From a virus, in IMG/VR virus record IMGVR_UViG_3300032313_001394, positions 1-64,000 of that record: a stretch of DNA of 64,000 nt; one strand, 5' to 3'. The notes beneath the pieces were generated by a model that searched no databases, was not told the DNA's origin, and saw nothing but the letters and a program-made list of their open reading frames with translations. Below are positions 51,715-62,429 of the stretch, piece after piece. A program made the position numbers and the translations under genes. How positions within the stretch are numbered: the stretch's first letter is position 1; the number at the start of each line of letters is the position of its first letter.

Positions 51715-53022
51715 TTAATTACAATTACATACTTGAACAGTTCCCATTATTTGAGTTAAGCCACTCGTGCTATAAATAGCTCCTAAAGAATAATAACAGA
51801 ATCCACCCCCACTAAAATAAGTTTCTCCACTTGATATAAAATCGGTAGTATAATTATTAGTATCATAATTATCACATCTCATTAATTGGTATCCTACTAT
51901 AGTAGGAGTAGGAGTTGGAGTTGTTGTTGCGGTAGCGGTAGCTGTTATTGTTGTTGTTGCTGTAGCTGTTGCTGTTGCTGTTGTTGTAGCGGTCGTAGTA
52001 ACGGTTGGAGTTGCTGTTGTTGTAGCAGTTACAGTTGTAGTTGTTGTTGCTGTTGCCGTTACTGTTACTGTTGGAGTTGGAGTTGGAGTTGGTATTAATT
52101 CAGTAAAACTAACTGCAAAGTCACAATTATTTTTAACTATTGCTTTTATTAATCCAGCATTACTAGTTAATGTTTTATCATCACAATTACTTCCACTTAT
52201 AGTAGCATCAAAAGTATAATTAGTATAATATGTCCCTAAGCCAACATTAGCAAAAGTAGTAGTACCATTATTATTATCTGTAAATAAAGTGTAATCAAAA
52301 TTAAATAATTCTAAACTACCTGTTAATAATATATCATTAGTATTACGAAGTGTTATGGATGCTGATATTGGAATAATTCTACTAGTATCAGTATCTAAAT
52401 AATTTACTTCTCTATAATTAGCTAATGGTGGTAAAGGCCACATTGATTGATAATCTTGATTTGTTATTATTGCTAATCCATGAGCATAAAAGATATTACC
52501 TACATGAACATTAGAATTTTTAGTATCTCTTAAATTACCTATACCATCATCTTCAATATAATAAACAGAAGAGGATAATTCAAATTCGTAGGGTAAAATT
52601 TGTTCACCATATAAATTTTTACTTATAGATAAAACACGTATACCTTCATTAGCTCCAGTAGGAAATGTTTTTCTTAATCCTGAATTTTCATTATAATTAA
52701 AATAAGAACCCGTTGCTCTTACTTGAGAACTTCCATCATAATATAAAGAAGACAATAATGAACTAGTATTTAAATTTAAATTACTAGATGAATACTGTTG
52801 ATAAAATAAATGATTAATTTGAGAATAAACTAATCTCTCATATTCTCCTTGAGTTACCGGATCATGATTAGATGAAAAGGAACTGATTAGATTAGTTCCT
52901 TTCAAAATCTTTATATTTTGATCATTTTCCGGATAAGGACAATATTCGAAAACCCAATTTTTATTGGCTACATACGGAACGGAAATTATATCCGATCGTT
53001 TTAATCTTTTAAATGAAGCCAT
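51715..53022 (-). CDS. Structural protein with Thr-rich repeat tract
   Basis: Protein of 435 residues starting MASFKRLKRSDIISVPYVAN. The first 300 residues are a structural domain familiar from T4-like aquatic phages (FEYCPYPENDQNIKILKGTN). A (T/A/P)n tract (about 309-374) and a Cys-containing C-terminus with YQLMRCDNYDTNN follow. The same kind of end is found in the 49872 protein. Likely part of baseplate-attached fibres. Confidence 0.65.
   Translation of the reverse strand: MASFKRLKRSDIISVPYVANKNWVFEYCPYPENDQNIKILKGTNLISSFSSNHDPVTQGEYERLVYSQINHLFYQQYSSSNLNLNTSSLLSSLYYDGSSQVRATGSYFNYNENSGLRKTFPTGANEGIRVLSISKNLYGEQILPYEFELSSSVYYIEDDGIGNLRDTKNSNVHVGNIFYAHGLAIITNQDYQSMWPLPPLANYREVNYLDTDTSRIIPISASITLRNTNDILLTGSLELFNFDYTLFTDNNNGTTTFANVGLGTYYTNYTFDATISGSNCDDKTLTSNAGLIKAIVKNNCDFAVSFTELIPTPTPTPTVTVTATATTTTTVTATTTATPTVTTTATTTATATATATTTITATATATTTPTPTPTIVGYQLMRCDNYDTNNYTTDFISSGETYFSGGGFCYYSLGAIYSTSGLTQIMGTVQVCNCN
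51900..52093 (-). repeat. Hexanucleotide Thr-rich repeat
   Basis: About 65 codons of GTTGTT/GCTGTT/GGAGTT units in the gene at 51715. Confidence 0.85.
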
Positions 53023-53032
53023 TTAATTATTT

Positions 53033-54043
53033 TTAATAGTCTAACTTAATTCTAACTAAAGCTTCTTTAGTAAAATCTTTAATTAATGGACGAGACAATT
53101 TAGCAACAGCTACTAATTCGTTATTATCATTATACATACCTACAGTTGTAAAATATGTTTGAGGATTATTAATTAAAGTATCATATAATAAACTACCACT
53201 ATTATTTATAATTGAAGGATTTGTAGTATAATTATATTCATTATTTTTTACACGAGTGAAGAAATAACGAGATGATACAGTTTCTTCAGATTGAAGTGTA
53301 AAACTATTAGTTGTTCCTTTTATAACTCCGAATATTCTAGCATAATTACTAGTATTAGCAATATTAGTAGAATCAGTGACATTAATATCATTTAATGCTA
53401 TACCTCCTGAACCTGAATTTACAGATAGTGCCTTAGGGTTTAATAAAATAACACCTAAATCAGGAAACATTAAACCATAACTACCACTTACACCAGCTAA
53501 TGAAGTAGCAGCAGTTCCACCACTACCTGAAATTAAAGTATAATAACGATTTGAACCTATAAAATTAGTAACTGAACCATTTACTACACTATCATCTGTT
53601 AAACTAAGTATTGTTCTACCAAAATCAGAACCCGATAATTGTAAAGTTAAAGAACCAGGTTTAATTGCATCTTTATAACAAGAACGGGCAATATTTAAAG
53701 CAATAAAATCTGGAGAAGTATATGTTCCGAAAATAAAAGCTGAATTTTCATCATTATAGATTAAACTTCTATATTGTCCATAATTAATACGAGTTGGTGT
53801 TCTACCAACTACAGCAGCATTTAATGGAGCTGAACCTGAACCACTAACATGACCATATTGAATAGAAAATTGAACGGATGAAGTAGCTGAAGTATCGTAT
53901 ACATTCACATAATAAGGACTAGTAATAATACTAGAAGTAAAGAATGTGTTTAAACTAGCTGTATTAGTAGTTTTCCACATTCCTCTTACTACGGTTTCTG
54001 AACTTATTACTGAATCCTCAGTAGCGTATCTTGAAAATGACAT
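53033..54043 (-). CDS. Conserved T4-like structural protein
   Basis: Protein of 336 residues starting MSFSRYATEDSVISSETVVR. The beginning, with MWKTTNTASLNTFFTSS, and the LIYNDENSAFIFGTYTSPDF block are known to me from T4-like marine phages, where it lies near baseplate genes. The C-terminal hundred residues are paralogous to the 49547 protein. Exact role unknown. Confidence 0.65.
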   Translation of the reverse strand: MSFSRYATEDSVISSETVVRGMWKTTNTASLNTFFTSSIITSPYYVNVYDTSATSSVQFSIQYGHVSGSGSAPLNAAVVGRTPTRINYGQYRSLIYNDENSAFIFGTYTSPDFIALNIARSCYKDAIKPGSLTLQLSGSDFGRTILSLTDDSVVNGSVTNFIGSNRYYTLISGSGGTAATSLAGVSGSYGLMFPDLGVILLNPKALSVNSGSGGIALNDINVTDSTNIANTSNYARIFGVIKGTTNSFTLQSEETVSSRYFFTRVKNNEYNYTTNPSIINNSGSLLYDTLINNPQTYFTTVGMYNDNNELVAVAKLSRPLIKDFTKEALVRIKLDY

Positions 54044-54044
54044 A

Positions 54045-54707
54045 TTATAAGTTATTTACTTTAATTATATTTACAGGAATAGTAATTCTAGCACCTGAAT
54101 CTCTACCAATTACTGTAATAGTGGTTGATAATTGAGATGTTGAAGTACCAAATAATGTATTAATTGTAGTACCAGTTAATGTAAATGAAGTACCTAATAC
54201 TGATTTACTTAATTGAGCACCGGTAGTTGTATTAGCATCTGTTACTGGAGTATTTGAAGTAATACCAGTACCATTAAATGTAGATAGTAATCTAATATCT
54301 GCTATTGTTGCTGTATAGCCATTAGATTCAAATATTGAAGTAGCTCCTAGATAATTTAATGTTTGAGGAGTAATAGTTAATGTAGCTCCTTGACGAACTG
54401 ATATTATATCATATCCTAAAGAAATAACAGGCAATTTTGAAGTTCCACGAGGTAAAGTAACTAATTTATATCTCATAATTTGAGATTCATCAGGGAATGC
54501 TTCAATCATAGGCATGGCTTCAATAGCTTCACCATAAAAAGCTGAACCTGAAGGGTGAGTTGGATTATATAAAGTATAATCGATTTCATCATCAGCTAAT
54601 GAAAATTGGGTAATCTGAAAAGAACCGTCATTTCGTGCTAATAATTCACGTCCTTTGGTGGTTAATACAGCATCTACTGTTATTGTAGTATTATTTAAAA
54701 TTGCCAT
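54045..54707 (-). CDS. Conserved T4-like structural protein
   Basis: Protein of 220 residues starting MAILNNTTITVDAVLTTKGR. The segments LLARNDGSFQITQFSLADDE and IDYTLYNPTHPSG are conserved in T4-like aquatic phages. It is mostly beta. Role unknown. It heads an operon with a class 1 element 19 bases upstream. Confidence 0.65.
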   Translation of the reverse strand: MAILNNTTITVDAVLTTKGRELLARNDGSFQITQFSLADDEIDYTLYNPTHPSGSAFYGEAIEAMPMIEAFPDESQIMRYKLVTLPRGTSKLPVISLGYDIISVRQGATLTITPQTLNYLGATSIFESNGYTATIADIRLLSTFNGTGITSNTPVTDANTTTGAQLSKSVLGTSFTLTGTTINTLFGTSTSQLSTTITVIGRDSGARITIPVNIIKVNNL

Positions 54708-54725
54708 AATTTATTGTTATTTTCG

Positions 54726-54733
54726 TATAAATA
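54726..54733 (-). promoter_or_regulatory. Class 1 promoter-like element
   Basis: The coding strand reads ATATATTTATACGAAA, 19 bases before the ATG at 54707. Confidence 0.6.
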
Positions 54734-54755
54734 TATATGTTTATAAAATTATTGA

Positions 54756-57700
54756 TTAAAAGTTAGTATTTGTAATTCCAAAATCAATTAATTTTTGCTT
54801 TACTTCTTTAGTTATAGTATCTATATTATCTAATACATCAGGATGTATATTATTAGGTATAATAAGACCAATAGATGTTTCACCATCTTTTTTATTAAAT
54901 TGTAAAAGAATATTAGCTTCATCTTTAACTTTAGTTAAAAATAAAAATTGACTTATATCCGAACTAGAGTAAACTGATTTATTTAAAATACTAGGTAAAT
55001 CAGAATATAATTTTAAAGTTAATTGATTATTTAAAATATTAACATCTGATATTTCTGATTCGAAATAAGAATTTGAAGGACCATAATATAATATTATTAA
55101 ATCTCCTTTTTTAGGTGAGAATGTAAATAAAGCATCATTATAAGTATTATATAAAGTATTTTGAACAAATCCACTTCCACTAGGTAAAAATAAATAATCT
55201 TTAAAATTAGTTAAAGATCTATTTAATACTAAACTACCGGAAATAGAACCCGATATAAAAGGAGAAGCTCCTGAATTACTAGTAGCAAAAGGATTATTAC
55301 CTATTTGATTTTGTTGAATTGAACTAAAAATTATTCCATTATTTGATAAATTATCATATTTTTCAATAGAAGCAGTAAAGTTATTAGTTGTAAAAGCTAC
55401 ACTTCCTGTAGTTAATTCGAATGCTATTTTATCACCTAAAGTAAATGGTTTAAAATCTGAATCTAAATTAAAATTTAAATAATTAATTAGATTACTAGTA
55501 GGAAATGTATATAATTTTTTATCAGTTGTAGGTAAAAGAAAAGTATCAGTACAATTAGGAGAAAGAAGTCCAATTGATAAAAAATAAGCATTTGTTACAT
55601 AATATTCTCCACTACCAAATAAATTACATAAATTATCAAGATAAGCACCCGCTATAATTTTATATAATGTAGTATTTGCGGGTAATACTTCTCCAGTAGT
55701 ATTACCTCCTTCATCATAAATAGTTGTGTTAGCAGGTAAACTAATAGTAGGATTTCCTTCTGGTATTTTAGCAAATTGTAAACTAGTATTAACAGTAGAA
55801 CGAATTCCAGAGGCCGCGGAAAGTGTTTGAGATACTAATGTACTATCTCCTACTTTTTTAATAGCAGCAGTAAATGAACCTGCTTGATTATTAGATTTAA
55901 ATTCTAATTTTATTGTAAATTTAAAATTAAATCTTTGATCTCCCGTTTCTTGAATACTATAAGTAGAAAATGTATTATTTCCAAAATTACTATAAAAAAT
56001 ATTACCATCTTTATAAAGAGTATTATTTGGATCATTAGTTACTTTATCAACTGCTTTAAATATTTTACCTCCTACAATAGGATAAGTTTCAGTACCTGGT
56101 GTACTACCACTTATAATACCTCCATTTAATAAACGAATTTGAAATTGTTTAGCTAAAGTATCTCCAGTATAATTAAAATATAAATTTGAATTAGGATTAG
56201 AACTATACGGACCATTATATAATATAGGAAAATAAGAATATCCGCTAGTGTATATTAATTTTTCACCATCAGTTGATTTTTGAGAAACAGCATTAGTTTC
56301 AGAATTTCGAGAATTATCAAATTGAGCTACTGTTAATATCTCACCTGATTTAAAAATATTTTGTACTTCTTCCCAATTTTTATTCTTTTTATTTAATTCA
56401 GTTAAACTACCACTTTCATCAACAAGATATTTTAAAAAAACATTATTTTGTTGAGGATAAGTAAAAAATGGATTTCGTTGAATTTGAGTAAATAAACCTA
56501 ATTTTCTAGTATGATGATTAATAACTGATTCTTTACCAAATGTTATATCACCTCCATAATTAGAAGAAGCTGAAGAATATATATTTAATTTTAATCCTGA
56601 TAATTTACTTCCTTCATATCTAGAATTTTTATGTCCTAATAAATTTAATTGGCTATCTTGTAATTCAGCATCTGATATAAACTCATATTTGGTTGAACTA
56701 GTATTAAATACTTTACCATTAACCGTAGTATATAAAGGTTCTACTTTTTGTCTTATAGAAGAAACAATACTTGAAGAAACATTATTTAAAGTAATGTTAA
56801 AATCAGTATGATTAAATAAATTTATATCAATTGATTCAGTAGGAAATAAATATGGATTTATATGTTCATCATCAAAATAACTATAAACATTAACATATGA
56901 ACCTGTTATTTGTCCATCATAAAATGAAGTTTTAGTACCATTTAGTTTATCATAGTAATAACTTTTATCCTCTTCAATAGTTGGAGCAGCATATTCAGCT
57001 TCATATACTATATTTTCTTCTACTTTAGGATGATAAACAGGAATTTTATTTCTTTCTAAAACTGATGATTTGATAGTTACTCCAGTTAAAGCGTTTGTTC
57101 TAGCAGGAACAAAATCTTTTAGCATTTTAAATAAACTATTATCAAAATATTTTACTAATTCAATAAATCCTTTATAATCTAATGGTTTTTCACTACCGGA
57201 AATAGCAGAACTAGCTGAAATAAAATAATTATTTTGTTGAATTAATAATTGATAAGATGATGAATTTATTAAAGCCGGATCACCAATATAATCATCTAAT
57301 GAAAATGTAGGTGCTAAAATAGCAATAGATGCTGATAATCGGGTATTTAATTCATTTTGAGGACTAAAAGATAAATCAACAAAATGTAAATCAGTTGAAG
57401 TAAATTCAGATGATGAAGTTGATTTTTGTTGTAATGAAATAAATGGTGATAAAACACTACCCGTAATGGTATTATTTTGAATAGTTATTTTATCATTATC
57501 AAATCCTTTAATTTTATTTTTCTTAGTAGACCCACCAAATTCTTTAGGATTAAGTATACTACTAGTAATACCAAACGTATTAATTAAATTTTGTAAACCG
57601 ATAGATGTACCTCTAGTTTTAGATAATAAAGGTATATTATGGTATATTCTTTTATATGTTTCAGCTAATAAATCTTTTTTAGGAATATTATTTAAATAAC

Positions 57701-59210
57701 TACTAGTAATTGAAAAATTATCTGTAAATAATGTACTTCCGCTATTTAATCCTCCAACATAATCACTAAAATTATCATCACCTTTACTATTATAAAGTTT
57801 AACACCTAATGATTGTAAAGCATTATAGACTGTATCTTTAGATACACCTTTTTCTAAATTATTATCAGCATTATAAAGTTCATTAATTGATGTAATATAA
57901 ATCCATATATTATCAAAATAATGACCAATCATATCTACAAAATCATAATATGATTGATAATTAGTTGGATCATTTTTTATAAAATTAGGAATAATATTAT
58001 ATAAACGATCTAAATTATTTTCATCATAAATAATAGCAGAACCAGTATAAGTATTATACCAAGATACTACATTAATTGAACTAGTAGAAGCTAAATAATA
58101 TGGTTTTATATTAGTGGTTTTGGGCCAAGCATAAGATGAAGATTCAAAATACATATAGTTTTCAAATCCATCAAAATTTTTAATAATATTATCTATTTCT
58201 AATTTAATAGAAGCTGTTTGTTCATTTTTTAATACATTAGTAGAACCTGTAATTATATTAATATTATTATTATAATTTTCAATTTGTTTTACTTTATCAT
58301 AAAAAATATTTAAACGTGTTTCAGCTGAACTAAAATGAGTAAAATTTTCAAATGATGTATAATCAATATTTAAATCATATGAATCATCATTCATATAGTT
58401 TAAAACTTGTTGATATGATGAACCGGTTAAAGATGAAACTAAAGAAGAATAATTTTGATAATCAGTACTTACATTTTGTTTAACATCTATATTAATATCA
58501 AAATTAGGACCTCTTAATAAAGGAGCATCATTAGGAATTACAGAAGTGTCTAAATTTATATCAAACACATACGGTTCAATAATTTCTTCTGTTATCCAAC
58601 ATGTTTCTTTTTCAAATATATTTTGGATTAAAGGTTCATATAATTTTAATAAAATTGAAGAATCTTCAACTTTAATAGCAACATTAACTACTAATATTTT
58701 TACATTATCTGAAAAATTTAATATAAAATATTTTTGTTCTGAAGAACTTTCTAATTCATTAATTAAATCATTTCCATGTTTAATTAAATCTTCAGATGAT
58801 AATATTGTTGATTTAATACTAAGTTCAGTCCTATCTTCAGAAATTCTACTGATAAATAATTCTGAATCTGAAGATGATATTTTTTTAGTTTGAAAATTAT
58901 ATTGGGTTGTAAATTGACCCGAAATATATCCAAAAGATTGTAAATCTGTTGTTGGATCAATTTCAATTAAAGGTAATTTGAAATCAGGAGTAAGATAAGA
59001 ATCAGATGGTAATTTAAAATTTCTATAATTATAATTACTATCAATTAAATTTCCTCCACCATCATATATAAAATATTCAATATAATCATTTTCAAAACCA
59101 AAAGTTTGATTTTTTACTTGTACATTAAGTAAATTTAAATCTTCTAATTTTAAACGATTTATTCGTTGAATATCATTTATATTACCAATAATTCTTATAT
59201 TATCTGCCAT
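54756..59210 (-). CDS. Very large baseplate/tail structural protein
   Basis: Protein of 1484 residues starting MADNIRIIGNINDIQRINRL. It is rich in Asn, Ser and Ile with many beta-prone stretches and no collagen or PT repeats. RGTSIGLQNLINTFGITSS near 540 and KDFVPARTNALTGVTIKSSV near 710 are conserved in large proteins that follow the baseplate wedge genes of related phages. It would be a baseplate-peripheral or fibre-attachment protein. The C-terminal 150 residues look separate (IGLIIPNNIHPDVL). Confidence 0.65.
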   Translation of the reverse strand: MADNIRIIGNINDIQRINRLKLEDLNLLNVQVKNQTFGFENDYIEYFIYDGGGNLIDSNYNYRNFKLPSDSYLTPDFKLPLIEIDPTTDLQSFGYISGQFTTQYNFQTKKISSSDSELFISRISEDRTELSIKSTILSSEDLIKHGNDLINELESSSEQKYFILNFSDNVKILVVNVAIKVEDSSILLKLYEPLIQNIFEKETCWITEEIIEPYVFDINLDTSVIPNDAPLLRGPNFDINIDVKQNVSTDYQNYSSLVSSLTGSSYQQVLNYMNDDSYDLNIDYTSFENFTHFSSAETRLNIFYDKVKQIENYNNNINIITGSTNVLKNEQTASIKLEIDNIIKNFDGFENYMYFESSSYAWPKTTNIKPYYLASTSSINVVSWYNTYTGSAIIYDENNLDRLYNIIPNFIKNDPTNYQSYYDFVDMIGHYFDNIWIYITSINELYNADNNLEKGVSKDTVYNALQSLGVKLYNSKGDDNFSDYVGGLNSGSTLFTDNFSITSSYLNNIPKKDLLAETYKRIYHNIPLLSKTRGTSIGLQNLINTFGITSSILNPKEFGGSTKKNKIKGFDNDKITIQNNTITGSVLSPFISLQQKSTSSSEFTSTDLHFVDLSFSPQNELNTRLSASIAILAPTFSLDDYIGDPALINSSSYQLLIQQNNYFISASSAISGSEKPLDYKGFIELVKYFDNSLFKMLKDFVPARTNALTGVTIKSSVLERNKIPVYHPKVEENIVYEAEYAAPTIEEDKSYYYDKLNGTKTSFYDGQITGSYVNVYSYFDDEHINPYLFPTESIDINLFNHTDFNITLNNVSSSIVSSIRQKVEPLYTTVNGKVFNTSSTKYEFISDAELQDSQLNLLGHKNSRYEGSKLSGLKLNIYSSASSNYGGDITFGKESVINHHTRKLGLFTQIQRNPFFTYPQQNNVFLKYLVDESGSLTELNKKNKNWEEVQNIFKSGEILTVAQFDNSRNSETNAVSQKSTDGEKLIYTSGYSYFPILYNGPYSSNPNSNLYFNYTGDTLAKQFQIRLLNGGIISGSTPGTETYPIVGGKIFKAVDKVTNDPNNTLYKDGNIFYSNFGNNTFSTYSIQETGDQRFNFKFTIKLEFKSNNQAGSFTAAIKKVGDSTLVSQTLSAASGIRSTVNTSLQFAKIPEGNPTISLPANTTIYDEGGNTTGEVLPANTTLYKIIAGAYLDNLCNLFGSGEYYVTNAYFLSIGLLSPNCTDTFLLPTTDKKLYTFPTSNLINYLNFNLDSDFKPFTLGDKIAFELTTGSVAFTTNNFTASIEKYDNLSNNGIIFSSIQQNQIGNNPFATSNSGASPFISGSISGSLVLNRSLTNFKDYLFLPSGSGFVQNTLYNTYNDALFTFSPKKGDLIILYYGPSNSYFESEISDVNILNNQLTLKLYSDLPSILNKSVYSSSDISQFLFLTKVKDEANILLQFNKKDGETSIGLIIPNNIHPDVLDNIDTITKEVKQKLIDFGITNTNF

Positions 59211-59545
59211 TATTTTTTATTTAAATCTGATAATGTTTTATTAGCGCCTAATAATTCTTGTCTTAAAGAAGTAATTTCATCTAATAAAGCTTGTATATTG
59301 GTTTGATCATTTATATTAACACCTAAATATTCTGCTTCTTTATTTAAAATATATCGATGAGAATCTATATCTCCTTCTTTAGGAATTTGATTAAATAATT
59401 CGTCATATAATTGAAAGAAATCATCAAGAGTAAATGTATCTTCAACATTAACATCTTCATTAATTAATTGTTTGAATTTAGTATCAACTATTTTTTCAAA
59501 ATCTTGTTTATTAAAAATACTTTTATCTAAAGATATTTGAGTCAT
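59210..59545 (-). CDS. Small baseplate-region helical protein
   Basis: Protein of 111 residues starting MTQISLDKSIFNKQDFEKIV. It is helical, acidic, with a likely C-terminal coiled coil (ITSLRQELLGANKTLSDLNK). TAATG overlaps on both sides link it to the wedge operon. Function unknown; it may be a chaperone or a baseplate trimerisation element. Confidence 0.6.
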   Translation of the reverse strand: MTQISLDKSIFNKQDFEKIVDTKFKQLINEDVNVEDTFTLDDFFQLYDELFNQIPKEGDIDSHRYILNKEAEYLGVNINDQTNIQALLDEITSLRQELLGANKTLSDLNKK

Positions 59546-60621
59546 TATTGTATAACTTTAAAATAATTATTATCTTCAATTACTATTGTACTACCACTTA
59601 TAATTGTTTTTACTAATACTTGATAGTATCTTTCAGGTTGTAAACCATTCATATATAAATCAAAATAATTACCTGATGAATCACAAGATAATTTTGTAAA
59701 TGTAGTATCAAAGTCTATTATAAATTCATCAGTTTTAATATCTTTAATAGCATAATATGATGAAGTAGGTAATATTTTATTATTTAAATATACAGAAGAG
59801 GTTTGAAAACTCCTAGCAGGATATTGATCTCTTACATTTACTCTAAAACGATTTACTGAGTCAATTTGGAATTCACCTTTATTATTAGCTAATGTAATTG
59901 TTGGATTTGATGATATAATTGTAGATAAAGAACCAGGATTATAAATAAAATCATTCCATCTAAATTCTAAACATGGAGGATAAATAGTATGGGTATCTAC
60001 TGAAAAATATTTAGTTTCAAAAGGAAAATTTGTTGTAAATTCTAAAGAACTAGAATGTTTAATTATAAATCCATTTTGATAAAAACTAGAGCTAATAGTA
60101 TTAGTTACATCTAATTCAATATCTTTATCAGTAGCATATGTAAAAGATTGAGTAGCAGTAAAATAACTTGATGTATACCATACTCCTCCTCCTATATTAC
60201 TTCCAGTATATTCATTAGTAGTTCCATTAAAAGAAGAAGTAAATATACTTCCACTTAAATTATCTCTATATTTCCAACTTACCCCATTTGTAGTAGATGG
60301 AATATTAGCTGCTCTACCAGTTCCCATATTCCAAGATCCTGAAATAGGATGACAATATATAGTATAATTTAAAGGTATTTCATTAGTATTAGCTAGAAAT
60401 AATTTTAAATAAGCTTTATAATTAGATAAACCTATTTTATTAGTTAAAATATCTTGGATTTCTAAATTTGTAAACGATATTAGAATACGAGATACTTCAC
60501 CTAATTGTTCTATAGAATCGTAAATACTTAAATCTAATATTTCATCTAATCCAGTATTTTTTATTGGATAAAATGAATATATAGAAGCGTCTTTATCAGG
60601 AAATATTTTATAAATTGCCAT
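59545..60621 (-). CDS. Baseplate-region structural protein
   Basis: Protein of 358 residues starting MAIYKIFPDKDASIYSFYPI. The N-terminal part has DASIYSFYPIKNTGLDEIL and YLKLFLANTNEIPLNYTIYC, similar to DNRLRE-type adhesive beta domains of surface proteins. It ends in a beta-rich segment with YMNGLQPERYYQVLVKT. The place directly after gp6 corresponds to gp7/gp8 in T4, but no homology to those is claimed. Confidence 0.6.
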   Translation of the reverse strand: MAIYKIFPDKDASIYSFYPIKNTGLDEILDLSIYDSIEQLGEVSRILISFTNLEIQDILTNKIGLSNYKAYLKLFLANTNEIPLNYTIYCHPISGSWNMGTGRAANIPSTTNGVSWKYRDNLSGSIFTSSFNGTTNEYTGSNIGGGVWYTSSYFTATQSFTYATDKDIELDVTNTISSSFYQNGFIIKHSSSLEFTTNFPFETKYFSVDTHTIYPPCLEFRWNDFIYNPGSLSTIISSNPTITLANNKGEFQIDSVNRFRVNVRDQYPARSFQTSSVYLNNKILPTSSYYAIKDIKTDEFIIDFDTTFTKLSCDSSGNYFDLYMNGLQPERYYQVLVKTIISGSTIVIEDNNYFKVIQ

Positions 60622-60623
60622 TA

Positions 60624-62429
60624 TTAATATGTAATTATTCTACCATTTATGTCATTATCAAGGAAACGGACTTCAAATATACTTGGATCAATTGAAGGAT
60701 AAATTATTCCATTTCTAGTAGCTGATATAATATCATAAGCATATGGAGAATAACCACCGCTTTGCTTATTTACAATTTCAATTTTAGGAACGGATCTTAC
60801 ACCAGGAACTTTGATTAGAAGTGAATTAATTTCGGATAAAATAATAGGTTGATTAATTTGCCATGCATCTATATTAAAATAATTTTTTAATTGAGATATA
60901 CACGCAGATAATAATTCTTTATTATTATAACTTGGATCAACTGTTATTTCAAAATTTACTCCAATATTAATATAAAATGCATTTTTGATGTTAATAGCAT
61001 CAGTAATCATTCTATATTCATCTAAATATGTTTTTAAATTTGTTTTTAATACTGAATTAGTTTGGATTAATTGTTTATTTGCATTATATGCTAAAATATA
61101 TAAATCTAAACTTAAAGGATTACCAGAAACTAAATTACCTAATGAATTATAAGTTTCTTGTGTTATATATGCTTTAGCAATATTACCATAACGAGAAGGT
61201 AAACTTAATGTTCTAAATATATAATCTTCTTTAGTTACTGCTCTATTTTGAGCTGTATATGCGTTTAATGTATTTAAACGAATTTCTTCAATAGTATCAG
61301 CTCCTCTACCTCCAGTAGCAGGAATAGGATTATTTACTAATAAACTATTTATAATTATAGCTTTAACACCAGCATCTGCTGGATTATATTTAAACCAATT
61401 ACTTAAAGCATTAGTAGTATCAATTGATGATAATGAATTAGCAGGTAAATTAGATTCAATTCCACCTCCTACTAGATATTGAATATTTAAACTACCTGAA
61501 GGCGCTACTCCATATGTTTTAGAAAAAAATACAGAGGCTTTATTATAATCATCTACTAAACCTCCTACACTAGGTATTAAACCTAAATTAATATTTTCTG
61601 GAGTTGGTAATATTGTAGAATCATAATTAGATACTCCAGCACCAAATTGTAATTCAATAGATCCTGTATTTTTAACTCTAGTTACAAATCGATTAGGTAC
61701 ATTTTTTAATTGTAATAAATAATTAATTCCATCACTTCCTGATGTAGGATTTAAAGAAGATGAAAATATAATATTTTGAGCTAAATAAGGAACTTCATAC
61801 CATTTTGAATTATCACTACCACTAACAGATAATATTTGAATAATATTATTATCATTTATAGTAGTAGAAACGAATTTATTATTACCTAAAAAATTAACTG
61901 TTGTTGATTTAATTTCAGCTGAAATAACAGGAATTGTTTTTTTAGCTAAAAAATAATTATTATTATAAAAAGTAATTTCAGCAGATGAAGTTTGAGAAAA
62001 ATCTATATCTTCAGTTGTTATAAATTTAGAAAAATTAGAATTACTAGTTACTACTGTATTAGCAGGAATTAATAATGAATATGATAAATCAGGAGAACCA
62101 CCTACTGAAGGTAGTAATTGATATATTTCAATATTAGTAGTAGAAGCATAAGATAATTTAGGGCGATATCCAAATGAATAGGCTAAATTATATAAACTTT
62201 CTTGTTCTTTAGCTAAATTTAAAAAATTTTCTTGAAATTGAGTATCAATATAAAATGAAGAAACATCACCAACATATGATGCCATTTCAATAAACATATT
62301 TCCTGGAGATGCTTCTGAAAAATCATTATAAGTATTAGGAAAATAGGTTTTAGCAAAATCTTGAAGTGATAATTTAAAATCACTAAATGATTTATTTAAA
62401 TAATTTATATTTTTAGGCTCAGTTGTCAT
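60624..62429 (-). CDS. Baseplate wedge protein, gp6-like
   Basis: Protein of 601 residues (T4 gp6 has 660), of the baseplate J/gp6 family. FPNTYNDFSEASPGNMFIEM, then ASYVGDVSSFYIDTQFQENF and LYNLAYSFGYRPKL form the known N-terminal signature. The later RGADTIEEIRLNTLNAYTAQ and AVTKEDYIFRTLSLPSRYG are also typical. It forms the inner ring of the baseplate with gp25. It overlaps gp25 by four bases. Confidence 0.9.
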   Translation of the reverse strand: MTTEPKNINYLNKSFSDFKLSLQDFAKTYFPNTYNDFSEASPGNMFIEMASYVGDVSSFYIDTQFQENFLNLAKEQESLYNLAYSFGYRPKLSYASTTNIEIYQLLPSVGGSPDLSYSLLIPANTVVTSNSNFSKFITTEDIDFSQTSSAEITFYNNNYFLAKKTIPVISAEIKSTTVNFLGNNKFVSTTINDNNIIQILSVSGSDNSKWYEVPYLAQNIIFSSSLNPTSGSDGINYLLQLKNVPNRFVTRVKNTGSIELQFGAGVSNYDSTILPTPENINLGLIPSVGGLVDDYNKASVFFSKTYGVAPSGSLNIQYLVGGGIESNLPANSLSSIDTTNALSNWFKYNPADAGVKAIIINSLLVNNPIPATGGRGADTIEEIRLNTLNAYTAQNRAVTKEDYIFRTLSLPSRYGNIAKAYITQETYNSLGNLVSGNPLSLDLYILAYNANKQLIQTNSVLKTNLKTYLDEYRMITDAINIKNAFYINIGVNFEITVDPSYNNKELLSACISQLKNYFNIDAWQINQPIILSEINSLLIKVPGVRSVPKIEIVNKQSGGYSPYAYDIISATRNGIIYPSIDPSIFEVRFLDNDINGRIITY